Source: an uncultured Lachnospiraceae bacterium
GTDB lineage: Bacteria; Bacillota; Clostridia; Lachnospirales; Lachnospiraceae
Length of the DNA stretch: 64,000 nt
Assembly (NCBI GenBank): GCA_910589385.1
Contig: CAJUTU010000008.1
Coordinates: 1 to 64,000 of the forward strand
Direction of reading: 5' to 3'
Part shown: positions 27,884-35,871 of the stretch, one piece after another
Position numbering within the stretch: the first letter of the stretch is position 1
How the letters are laid out: every line of letters starts with the position of its first letter
The notes under the pieces: generated by a model
Told to the model about the DNA's origin: nothing
The model's input: only the letters and a program-made list of their open reading frames with translations
Database searches by the model: none
Translations under genes and position numbers: made by a program

Positions 27884-28460
27884 TTCCGCCACCTCCAAAT
27901 AAAAAGTTATCATACTCATTGCGTAAAAGTGTCTTGAATGAGTTGTCGATCAAAATATTGCGTTCGCGTAAGACTGCGCGCGTTCCTCCGATAAAATCTT
28001 CCGAACTGACGGTCAGCCGTGTTCCGGTAGCTTCTTCCAGGCCCGCGCAAAGCCCTTCATCAGTGGGATTGATATAAATGGTCATCTCTTCGCCGGAGGC
28101 AAATGAGATTGCCTTGCGGATAGACTTGACCATGTAATCTTTATAAGCATCTGTTTTCATGAAATCCTGGGCAAGTGCATGCGCTTCCTCAAAAATTTTA
28201 TCTTTGAGCTCTACCTGGATCTTTCCGGTTTTGCGCTTCAGTTCTAACTGAGTCCGGGCGGCTGCCTGGTTCAGCATATGCCTTGCATTCGACTGTTCTG
28301 CTTTGACGCGCGTTTCTGCCTGCCACCGCATTTCTTCTTTATGGTCTTTCAACAATTTTTCCAGGGCGTCACGGTAGTTGTCAATGATCGCGTTGCCTTC
28401 TGCCCGCGCCTCCTCCATGGAGGTGGCCTGTAAATGTGCGAGTTTTTCTTCCAGAGTCAA
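27876..28460 (-). CDS. ntpE: V-type ATPase subunit E
   Basis: The 194-residue subunit is the long peripheral stalk helix plus a globular C-terminal domain. The first 100 residues are charged coiled coil; the C-terminal half holds the family pattern around SSEDFIGGTRAVLRERNI. The start is TTG 28460, with GGAGG at 28469-28473 at 8-base spacing. The C-terminus ends FGGGGIA, and these Gly codons double as the ribosome site of ntpA. Confidence 0.92.
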   Translation of the reverse strand: MTLEEKLAHLQATSMEEARAEGNAIIDNYRDALEKLLKDHKEEMRWQAETRVKAEQSNARHMLNQAAARTQLELKRKTGKIQVELKDKIFEEAHALAQDFMKTDAYKDYMVKSIRKAISFASGEEMTIYINPTDEGLCAGLEEATGTRLTVSSEDFIGGTRAVLRERNILIDNSFKTLLRNEYDNFLFGGGGIA

Positions 28461-28512
28461 GAGGGATACCTCCTTTTTCCTATTACTTGTTCCAATTCAA
28501 AGTCACCTAATA

Positions 28513-28821
28513 TTACAGCTTTAATCCGATTGCCTCGGTTACGTAGGATGTGATAAAGTCTTTTTTCCGGCCGGTTCCGTGCCTGTCAGGGATTTCTACC
28601 AGCAGGGGAAGCTGACGTTCCAGACGGAATTGGTCGAGGATTTCGGGAAATTCCCGGCCAAATTTTTCTGTCAGCAGGACAATGCCTACTGTTTTGTCCG
28701 TCAATACTTTTTCCAAAGCCTCCCGGAGTTCGTCACGTTCATGTACAACGACGCCTTCTACGCCTGCCAGACGCATTCCTGTATAGGTATCAACATTATC
28801 ACTGATCAAATACATCTTCAT
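28513..28821 (-). CDS. ntpF: V-type ATPase subunit F
   Basis: This 102-residue subunit binds the central stalk with subunit D. Its N-terminal Rossmann-like fold starts MKMYLISDNVDTYTGMRLAG and a GIVLLTEKF segment follows, both typical of the family. ATG 28821 lies one base after the ntpK stop, so it is probably translationally coupled. Confidence 0.94.
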   Translation of the reverse strand: MKMYLISDNVDTYTGMRLAGVEGVVVHERDELREALEKVLTDKTVGIVLLTEKFGREFPEILDQFRLERQLPLLVEIPDRHGTGRKKDFITSYVTEAIGLKL

Positions 28822-28822
28822 C

Positions 28823-29257
28823 TTACAAACTTCCCAGGATCATGAAGGAGATGATCAATCCATACAGACACACACCTTCTGCAAGACCTACGAAAATCAA
28901 GGATTTACCAAGCACGCTGGAGTCCTCGCTGATTGCGCCAAGGGCTGCGCTTGCTGCGCTTGCTACGGCAATACCGCCGCCGATACAGGATAAACCGGTA
29001 ACCAGTGCGGCTGCGATATAACCAAGTCCTGTTGACATAGCTGCCTGTGCTGCTGCATCTTCCGCAGCATGAACCTGCGGGCCGCCCAGCATCATGACCG
29101 CTGCGATCGCAAATGCGCCGAAGAAAAAGAATGCGTTCACACCCAATGTTGTCTTATAACGCTTTTTGTTCTTTTCACCGATCAGGTAATAGCCGAAAGG
29201 AACAATGATGCTCAGTACTAAAGCTGCGATAAAAATGAGTTTTGTTGCGGTTGTCAT
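28823..29257 (-). CDS. ntpK: V-type ATPase subunit K (c-ring proteolipid)
   Basis: The 144-residue rotor-ring subunit has one recognizable c-type hairpin in residues 80-144, with the ion-binding Glu in GLAEGVCLYGLIISF. The first 60 residues hold two other hydrophobic helices with no c-type motif, followed by VHA-AED, which resembles a signal-peptidase site. In Enterococcus NtpK both hairpins are c-like. Ion specificity (Na+ or H+) is not clear, since the usual Gln of the Na+ site is not evident. AGGAGG precedes ATG 29257. Confidence 0.9.
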   Translation of the reverse strand: MTTATKLIFIAALVLSIIVPFGYYLIGEKNKKRYKTTLGVNAFFFFGAFAIAAVMMLGGPQVHAAEDAAAQAAMSTGLGYIAAALVTGLSCIGGGIAVASAASAALGAISEDSSVLGKSLIFVGLAEGVCLYGLIISFMILGSL

Positions 29258-29326
29258 AATAGTATCCTCCTAAATATATGAATATGTTTACATTACATTT
29301 TTAAAATTAATGGTGGGAAAGAGTTC

Positions 29327-31270
29327 TTACTTTGTCTTTTTCTTTCCGGATTTTGCATAAGGGTCAAATGAACGGCCAGAGCCTTTATAGAACCGGCTGA
29401 ACATCTCGTAGTATTCCAGACGAAGTACTTGGATGCCCACGATCAATCCCTCCATGCCGCATACAAACAGGTTGCCGAGCACGACTACGATCCAGTTCGG
29501 ATTTCCTTTTTCCGCGCCTGCCAGCATCAGGACAACTTCCATCATGGCTGCATGGCTGACGGCAAAAGCGCCGATACGGACAAAAGAAAGGGTATTGGAG
29601 AAGTAGCTCAGCATGGTCTCAAACAGTTCAAAAAAGCCCTGTACCAGGAACATAGCCTTGCTTTCTTCCATCTTATCGGCTCTTTTTTCTATTTTTTTCG
29701 TCAACGGTTCTTTAAACAGAATCAATATCAGCGGAACTCCGAACATAATGGCCATCACGATTCCGCCGGGAGTCTTATGTCCGGTCATAAACAGGACAAT
29801 GACAGCGACTACAGAACCGTAAAATACAAGTCCAGCAACACCGTTTACATCGAACCAGGCATCTCCGATATCATGGCTTCGAAAAGCGTTGACAATATGA
29901 AGGATCATGGCCAGGATGATGATTCCCATACCGAAAGCCACGGCAACCACGAAGACCGTATTCAGTTTCCCGACGAAGGGGAGCGTAGTCATATGTTCAA
30001 TAGGCCTTAGCCACACGGCATCAATAATATCTTCGAATCCAAAAATACTTCCGAACAGGAATCCGAAGATCGTGGAAAAAATACCTGCCGTTGCAACAAT
30101 CCCTGCCAGCGGGATCCGCTTAAAGTAATACAGCAGCCCGCCGCCGATCAGCAAAAGCAGCCCCTGTCCTACATCTCCGAACATGGCCCCGAAGATGAAA
30201 GAGTAAGTCAGTCCGACAAATATGGTCGGATCCATCTCGTTATGTGCCGGGAGCCCGTACATCTGTACATACATTTCAAAGGGCTTGAAGACCTTCGGGT
30301 TTTTCAGCTTTGTAGGCGGCGCTCCGAAGTGGGCGCTCCGGTCCTCTTCCACCATGACGAAAATTTTATCATCGTTTTCAATATCCTTCTGGAATTTTTC
30401 CAGGTCTTCTTCTGACATCCATCCACATAGGATATAAAAATCTTCCTGATTATCTTCCATCCGCGCTGCCATTTTGCGCACATCAAAGTTACTGGACAAT
30501 TCCTCAAGCCGCTTTTGGGAAGCGACGATCTGGGGCGCACGGTCTGCCAGCATGTTCACAGCCTCTTTGTCTAGATCAGCGATTTCATTTGTATGCTTGT
30601 TGATCTGGCGCTGTAATTTATGGTAAACGTCAGCCGGTGTCCCCTCATATTCAGTATTCAGAGTGATCCGCTCAAAATGCAGGGTCCGGAACAGAGCGTC
30701 TGCTTTCGGGGCTCCTCCGGGAGATACGAAATAAGCTCCGTATACATAGCTTTCATCCCGTTCCCCTTCTACAAAGATGGCATCCATCTCTTCGATCAGA
30801 TATTTCTTCATCTTGTAGTAGTATTCTACAGCAATCCGTCCGAAACGATATGCAATATACTTATAGTTCAAGACTTCATTCAGATTGCAGTCTAACGGCC
30901 GGAAAGGTGCGATGACCTGCTGCTTTTCGCGGAGTCCTTCGATTTTTTTCTTCAGGTTCTCTTTTTTGTCCTGCAGGCTTTGATAGTCGGCGCTGGTATT
31001 GCGGATGATTTCAAACATGCCGTCCAGCCCCAGCTTTTCATCGGGCCGGACTTTATCCGGGTTCTCCAGAAGGGCGGCGAACTGCTCTGCCTGTGCCAGT
31101 GCATCACGGTATGGGTTGATCTCCACAAAGGGCCGCAGGTTGTTCACCGTCTTCAGCTCAGAAAGCGCAGATTCGAGCTGGATCTCATACTTTGAGAGAT
31201 AGAGGTCTGTTACCCGGTCGATATCATCCCGGGGGCCGGAGATATTGATGAATTTCATTTTTACGATCAT
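29327..31270 (-). CDS. ntpI: V-type ATPase subunit I (a-type stator)
   Basis: This 647-residue subunit has a cytoplasmic N-terminal half of about 330 residues with coiled-coil arms, and a membrane half of about seven or eight helices. The membrane half holds the ion half-channels: GLTYSFIFGAMFGDVGQG, a GFLFGSIFG stretch and the conserved Arg region FVRIGAFAVSHAAMM. Length is normal. ATG 31270 overlaps the ntpC stop (ATGA), with GGAGGT 8 bases upstream. Confidence 0.95.
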   Translation of the reverse strand: MIVKMKFINISGPRDDIDRVTDLYLSKYEIQLESALSELKTVNNLRPFVEINPYRDALAQAEQFAALLENPDKVRPDEKLGLDGMFEIIRNTSADYQSLQDKKENLKKKIEGLREKQQVIAPFRPLDCNLNEVLNYKYIAYRFGRIAVEYYYKMKKYLIEEMDAIFVEGERDESYVYGAYFVSPGGAPKADALFRTLHFERITLNTEYEGTPADVYHKLQRQINKHTNEIADLDKEAVNMLADRAPQIVASQKRLEELSSNFDVRKMAARMEDNQEDFYILCGWMSEEDLEKFQKDIENDDKIFVMVEEDRSAHFGAPPTKLKNPKVFKPFEMYVQMYGLPAHNEMDPTIFVGLTYSFIFGAMFGDVGQGLLLLIGGGLLYYFKRIPLAGIVATAGIFSTIFGFLFGSIFGFEDIIDAVWLRPIEHMTTLPFVGKLNTVFVVAVAFGMGIIILAMILHIVNAFRSHDIGDAWFDVNGVAGLVFYGSVVAVIVLFMTGHKTPGGIVMAIMFGVPLILILFKEPLTKKIEKRADKMEESKAMFLVQGFFELFETMLSYFSNTLSFVRIGAFAVSHAAMMEVVLMLAGAEKGNPNWIVVVLGNLFVCGMEGLIVGIQVLRLEYYEMFSRFYKGSGRSFDPYAKSGKKKTK

Positions 31271-32313
31271 TGCGTCTTACCTCCAATATAAGCCAGCGTC
31301 TCACCAGAGGATAGGCCATAACGGATACATTCTATGGCGGTCGTCAGCTTTCTTACTTCTTCTTCTTTTAAAAACAGATAGGTGTTGATGGCAGCGATAG
31401 AATAAGGATTCTGCCGTCTCTCCGCCCGGTACAGGCGGTCCATGCACTCCGTATACATCTGTTCAATGGTAAGCTGCTGCCCGAAGTCATAATGCCGTGC
31501 ATAAAAAGTCTTCTGGAGTACAGCTTCAAATTCTTCGGCACCGGGGGTTTCTATCAGTTCTTTGATCAGTTCGGCCGATACCTTATATTGGACCGGAACG
31601 AGAAGGGTATAGATCGTAGTAGGCGGCATATGGTAATATTTCTTCGCCCGGTAGATCCATTGCAGGTTCAAAAGGTCAATTTTGGTTCCGCATTCTCTCG
31701 TGTACAGTTCCAGTTCTTTCTTTTTCAATATTTTTTTTCTCTTTTTCCAAAGTGTGGAAAGGTTATATTGGTTCAGTGTTAAATCGTAATCAAAAAGCGT
31801 CACAGAACCGCTCTCCTGAATCCGGTGTAAAGACGGATAGTACTCCGTTCCTTTGAGGTTTTCGACAAGCTCGTCAGTTGTCCGCGAAGTGATCAGATCA
31901 TCAATCGAAATCTGGGTATACTTGTCAAAAAACTGCTTTTTGTAATTCAGGTCAAAGGGTTCATCATAACGGTTGATGACAATACGCAGGCAGTAATTGA
32001 TCAAGTCGATCTCATAACGCCTGACATATAGCCTCAGGAACTCACGCTGCTTCATCCCGCAGAACCGGTAAATCTTGGAATATTCATGATAAAGCTGCCG
32101 GGTCAGGATTTTTTCGATATCACCCCGGTGCATCCGGTTCTCGTCCAGCAGGTCTAATACATAAGCATAGGATGAATTTTCCCTCAGATAAGCCACTACA
32201 TCAAGCACACTGCTCAAAGCGGCAATCTCCTCAAAGTTTTCCGGTTTTAAAAGCTTTGCTTCCATGGCACGCAGCTTGGTCACGATTCCACCGTAGGTCA
32301 GTAGATTTCCCAT
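31267..32313 (-). CDS. ntpC: V-type ATPase subunit C (AC39-like)
   Basis: The 348-residue subunit is the funnel-like link between the central stalk and the c-ring (family of bovine AC39 and Thermus subunit C). It is all-helical and soluble, with the typical start AYGGIVTKLRAMEAKLL-like and the LINYCLRI and NPYSIAAINTYLFLKEEEVRKL segments. AGAGGT precedes ATG 32313. The last 4 bases overlap ntpI. Confidence 0.92.
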   Translation of the reverse strand: MGNLLTYGGIVTKLRAMEAKLLKPENFEEIAALSSVLDVVAYLRENSSYAYVLDLLDENRMHRGDIEKILTRQLYHEYSKIYRFCGMKQREFLRLYVRRYEIDLINYCLRIVINRYDEPFDLNYKKQFFDKYTQISIDDLITSRTTDELVENLKGTEYYPSLHRIQESGSVTLFDYDLTLNQYNLSTLWKKRKKILKKKELELYTRECGTKIDLLNLQWIYRAKKYYHMPPTTIYTLLVPVQYKVSAELIKELIETPGAEEFEAVLQKTFYARHYDFGQQLTIEQMYTECMDRLYRAERRQNPYSIAAINTYLFLKEEEVRKLTTAIECIRYGLSSGETLAYIGGKTQ

Positions 32314-32317
32314 GCTC

Positions 32318-32629
32318 TCATACCTCTGTGATCCGTTTTAAAATATTCTGTGCATACCACGTATGCCGTTCTTCATATTCCTTCTCCAGAGCAGCGATGG
32401 TATCATTGCGCCCTCCCATTTGTGCCTTCAGTAATTCCTGTGTCTTCGCGGCAAGGTCTTCCTGAATTTTCTGGATTTTGCCGGAGGTTTTTTCCTCCAG
32501 TTCCGTATCAAAGCGGTTCCGCTTTTCACGGTATTCATGATCCAGGACTTCCTTTTGGGCCTCTGCGTGTTCCACAATGGCTGAAGCGGCAGATTCTATC
32601 TCTGACAGTTTCTTTACAATAGAGTCCAT
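32318..32629 (-). CDS. V-type ATPase subunit H/G (peripheral stalk)
   Basis: This 103-residue protein is one long charged helix, matching the G/H-type stalk subunit that pairs with subunit E. It is the first gene of the ATPase operon. The frame starts at ATG 32644, but that ATG overlaps the AGGAGG that serves ATG 32629, so 32629 is preferred. In enterococcal naming it would be NtpF; I leave the symbol blank because names differ between species. Confidence 0.85.
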   Translation of the reverse strand: MDSIVKKLSEIESAASAIVEHAEAQKEVLDHEYREKRNRFDTELEEKTSGKIQKIQEDLAAKTQELLKAQMGGRNDTIAALEKEYEERHTWYAQNILKRITEV

Positions 32630-32797
32630 AGTAAGCCTCCTCATGTGAATTAAGGGTATTGATTTGTTAATACTTTGTTTATATTTTTCCTTTAATAATC
32701 ATACTCTTTTTTGAGAAAAAAGCAATGTCAAAACTTACAAGGATGAATGAAAAAATGAATTTTTTTTTGTAGATTTTGCAACAAGGTATTTTAATAG

Positions 32798-32829
32798 GTA
32801 GAAACAGAAATAAAAATCTGCGGTTCTAC
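32798..32829 (-). terminator. Weak hairpin after the TetR gene
   Basis: GTAGAA / TTCTAC and CAGA / TCTG pair around an internal loop, just past the TetR stop on the minus strand. It may end the regulator transcript before the V-ATPase operon. No reliable V-ATPase promoter was found in 32630-32797; a TTGACA on the minus strand (32726-32731) lacks a -10 box at normal spacing. Confidence 0.35.
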
Positions 32830-32836
32830 AAAATAT

Positions 32837-33466
32837 TCATTCATTGTGTGATCCTGCCGGGGAAGGCAGGGTATGGCTTCGGATAATGGCCCGGATCGCT
32901 TCATAAAGCTCTGGTTTCAGTTCTTCAAAACTGACAGGTTCGTTTTCCAAAATGGTGCTGTAACAGGAAGCGCTTGCCAGTTCTGCGATTAAAAAAATCA
33001 TGATTTCCGGATTGCGCAGCCGTACAGAAGTGTTTTCCTGTATCAACAAAAGAAAATAATCCATGCTGCTAAGCTCTGTGTTATCCTCATTTTTCGTGAT
33101 TGCCTGCCGGAATACTCCCCAGCTCAGGTTTTTAGAGATAAACCGGAGTATAGGCTTATTGTTTTCTAACTTTCCGATCACATAGTCCACGATAAAGATG
33201 ATCTTATCTTCAAACAGTGGGATATCTGCCTCTTCCAGCTCTTTGTGGGCGGCAAGGAAGAGTTTGCCTGCGGTTCTGGCGATGAGCCGGTCCCGGATAT
33301 CGTATTTATCTTTAAAATAAAGGTAAAATGTGCCTTTTGCCACCCCTGCGTTCTGGACGATATCAAGAATAGATGTCTTTGTAATGCCCTGTGATAAAAA
33401 TAGATCATACGCGCTTGCGAAAAGTGCGTTTAGTTTCTGCTGTTTGTTCTCTTCTACTTTTCCCAT
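32837..33466 (-). CDS. TetR-family transcriptional repressor
   Basis: This 209-residue regulator has the usual N-terminal helix-turn-helix (residues about 12-58: LFLSQGITKTSILDIVQNAGVAKGTFYLYFKDK) and a ligand-binding C-terminal domain. The open frame extends upstream to 34117, but AGGAG before ATG 33466 and the family N-terminus fix the start; the rest is antisense to the MMPL gene. It is divergent from the MMPL transporter. Three matching palindromes in the shared region suggest it represses both itself and the transporter. The inducer is unknown. Confidence 0.93.
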   Translation of the reverse strand: MGKVEENKQQKLNALFASAYDLFLSQGITKTSILDIVQNAGVAKGTFYLYFKDKYDIRDRLIARTAGKLFLAAHKELEEADIPLFEDKIIFIVDYVIGKLENNKPILRFISKNLSWGVFRQAITKNEDNTELSSMDYFLLLIQENTSVRLRNPEIMIFLIAELASASCYSTILENEPVSFEELKPELYEAIRAIIRSHTLPSPAGSHNE

Positions 33467-33554
33467 ATTCTTCTCCTGTCGTTTTGTAAAGAACTGTACC
33501 AAACCGTGGCTTTGCAATGGTTTCAACAGCTCTTGAAATTGGTTTACGGATTCA

Positions 33555-33583
33555 ATTATAAGTGCAAAATGACTAAAAGTCAA
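33555..33583 (-). promoter_or_regulatory. TetR-gene promoter
   Basis: On the minus strand TTGACT and TATAAT are exactly 17 bases apart. The operator at 33570-33582 covers the -35 box, which fits autorepression. Confidence 0.8.
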
Positions 33584-33662
33584 TTTTAATATAAAAAGGG
33601 ATTGACTTTTGGTCATTTTTGGTATATAGTACTCTATGCAACAAAAAAATGACCAAAAGTCA
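33570..33662. promoter_or_regulatory. Three palindromic operators for the TetR regulator
   Basis: TGAC-N5-GTCA palindromes occur at 33570-33582 (TGACTAAAAGTCA), 33603-33615 (TGACTTTTGGTCA) and 33650-33662 (TGACCAAAAGTCA). The first covers the regulator -35 box, the second the transporter -35 box, and the third lies downstream of the transporter start. Sites 2 and 3 are reverse complements of one another, the strongest sign that they bind one protein. Confidence 0.85.
33602..33630 (+). promoter_or_regulatory. MMPL transporter promoter
   Basis: TTGACT and TATAGT are 17 bases apart. Operator 2 overlaps the -35 box and operator 3 lies about 13 bases after the predicted start near 33637, so repressor binding should block both binding and escape of polymerase. 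Confidence 0.8.
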
Positions 33663-33685
33663 TTCAAATAAAGGGGGCATTTTAC

Positions 33686-35785
33686 ATGGTAACAACTGGT
33701 AAGAAAATCGTAAAGTACAGGGTTGTGATCCTGATACTTGGCATTTTGCTGCTGATTCCATCTGCAATGGGATATTTCAAGACCCGAGTCAATTACGATA
33801 TCCTGTATTATCTGCCGGACAGCATTGATACGATGAAGGGGCAGGACATTTTGATGGAAGACTTCGGAAAAGGGGCGTTTGCAATGGAGGTCGTAGAGGG
33901 GATGTCTACGAAAGAAACTGCAGGCCTGAAGGAGAAGATTGAAGGGGTAGAGGGTGTGGCGGATGTCATCTGGTATGACTCTTTGATGGATATATCCGTT
34001 CCGGTTTCGGCATTGCCGGATAAGATAAAGGATGTGTTTAATACTGAGGATGCGACGCTGATGGCGATCTTTTTTGATGATTCGACCTCTGCGGATAGTA
34101 CGATGGACGCGATCCATGAGATCCGCAGCGTGACCAGCCGGCAGTGTTATCTCAGCAGTATGTCTGCGGTGGTGACAGATATCAAGGATCTGTCAGAAAA
34201 GGAAACTCCGATCTATGTGCTGATCGCTGTCGTTTTAAGCTGTATCGTGCTTTCTGTATTTATGGACTGCTGGCTGCTTCCGGTATTCTTTATGCTGAGC
34301 ATCGGAATGGCAATTGTTTACAATATGGGGAGCAACTATTTCCTGGGAGAGATTTCCTATATTACGAAAGCGCTGAGCGCAGTCCTGCAGCTCGGCGTGA
34401 CCATGGATTACTCGATCTTCCTCTGGCACAGCTATCAGGAGAACCAGCAAAGATACGAGGGCGATAAGGAACGTGCGATGGCCCATGCGATCGCGAATAC
34501 ATTTTCCTCTGTTGTAGGAAGTTCTGTCACGACAGTTGCCGGATTTATCGCATTGTGTTTTATGAGCTTTACATTGGGCAGGGATCTGGGGATCGTCATG
34601 GCAAAAGGCGTGGTATTTGGTGTGATAAGCTGTGTGACGGTGCTGCCGTCTATGCTTCTGATTTTTGACAAAGCGATTAGAAAGACAACCCACAAGGCCA
34701 TTATACCGAATATGGATAAACCGGCGGCATGGATTACAAAGCATTACAAAATATTTGTGGCGGTATTTGTTATTCTGCTTGTGCCTGCGTTGTGGGGCTA
34801 TACGAAAGCAGAAGTTTACTACAATCTGGATGCTACACTTCCAAAGTACTTACAGAGCATCCAGGCAAATGAAAAGCTGTCGGATGAATTTGATATGAAT
34901 GCTACCCACATGGTTTTGTCTGATGCAGAGTTGTCCCCGAAAGATGCAAAAGCAATGCTAAAAGAAATGTCTGATGTAGAGGGTGTGAAATTTGCATTAG
35001 GATTGGACAGCATCTTAGGTTCCGCCATTCCACGTGATATGATCCCGGATGGGATCAGCGATACAATGAAGCAGGGGAACTGGCAGCTCATGCTGGTACA
35101 GTCGGAATATAAAGTGGCGACAGATGAGGTGAACGACCAATGCAGCAGGCTGAATTCGATCATAAAGAAATACGACAGTTCAGCGATGCTGATCGGAGAA
35201 GCGCCATGTACAAAGGATCTGATCACAATTACGGATAAAGATTTCAAAGTGGTCAGCGCGGTTTCTATCGTGGCGATCTTCCTGATCATTACCATGGTGT
35301 TCCGTTCGGTTTCACTGCCAGTGATCCTGGTGTCTGTGATTGAGTTTGCGATATTCATTAATCTGGGGATTCCTTATTATACAGGAACGAAGATGCCGTT
35401 TATCGCATCCATCGTGATCGGTACGATCCAGCTTGGCGCGACTGTGGACTACGCGATTTTGATGACGACCCGTTATAAAAAAGAACGAAGCCTGGGGAAA
35501 GAGAAGCAAGCGGCTGTGCAGACCGCGCTGTCTGTCTCGATCAGTTCGGTCATCGTATCGGCGCTGGGATTCTTCGCCGCTACGTTTGGAGTGGGAATGT
35601 ATTCAGATATTGATATGATTTCAGCATTGTGTACTTTGATGGCAAGAGGTGCGATCGTGAGTATGTTTGTCGTCATCTTCATCCTGCCGTCCATGATGAT
35701 GGTGTTTGACAAGGTTATCTGCGTAACGACAAAAGAGATGCGCGTAAAAAAGGCAGCATGGAAAACAGATGCTGTGAAGCTGTAA
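33686..35785 (+). CDS. MMPL/RND-family transporter
   Basis: This 699-residue protein has the MMPL layout twice: one N-terminal helix, an extracellular domain of about 130 residues, then five helices. Family motifs include LGVTMDYSIFLWHSYQE in the first half and LGATVDYAILMTTRYKKE in the second; the paired Asp-Tyr motifs carry the proton-relay residues. Such pumps export lipids, polyketides or peptides using the proton gradient. The substrate is not known. AAGGGGG lies 8 bases before ATG 33686. It is followed by a secreted coiled-coil protein, its likely partner, and controlled by the divergent TetR. Confidence 0.92.
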   Translation: MVTTGKKIVKYRVVILILGILLLIPSAMGYFKTRVNYDILYYLPDSIDTMKGQDILMEDFGKGAFAMEVVEGMSTKETAGLKEKIEGVEGVADVIWYDSLMDISVPVSALPDKIKDVFNTEDATLMAIFFDDSTSADSTMDAIHEIRSVTSRQCYLSSMSAVVTDIKDLSEKETPIYVLIAVVLSCIVLSVFMDCWLLPVFFMLSIGMAIVYNMGSNYFLGEISYITKALSAVLQLGVTMDYSIFLWHSYQENQQRYEGDKERAMAHAIANTFSSVVGSSVTTVAGFIALCFMSFTLGRDLGIVMAKGVVFGVISCVTVLPSMLLIFDKAIRKTTHKAIIPNMDKPAAWITKHYKIFVAVFVILLVPALWGYTKAEVYYNLDATLPKYLQSIQANEKLSDEFDMNATHMVLSDAELSPKDAKAMLKEMSDVEGVKFALGLDSILGSAIPRDMIPDGISDTMKQGNWQLMLVQSEYKVATDEVNDQCSRLNSIIKKYDSSAMLIGEAPCTKDLITITDKDFKVVSAVSIVAIFLIITMVFRSVSLPVILVSVIEFAIFINLGIPYYTGTKMPFIASIVIGTIQLGATVDYAILMTTRYKKERSLGKEKQAAVQTALSVSISSVIVSALGFFAATFGVGMYSDIDMISALCTLMARGAIVSMFVVIFILPSMMMVFDKVICVTTKEMRVKKAAWKTDAVKL

Positions 35786-35871
35786 ACGATTTTGCAGGAA
35801 TATGAATTGGATATTTTATGAAATGAGATTTGAAAAGGGTTCACAAATAAAATGATTGGAGGCTGTGTTTT

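Noticed and set aside
27114..27937. Two plus-strand frames over ntpA
   Set aside because: They are antisense shadows of a highly conserved ATPase subunit.
33467..34117. N-terminal extension of the TetR frame
   Set aside because: It lies antisense to the MMPL gene and crosses the operators; the ribosome site and family start are at 33466.
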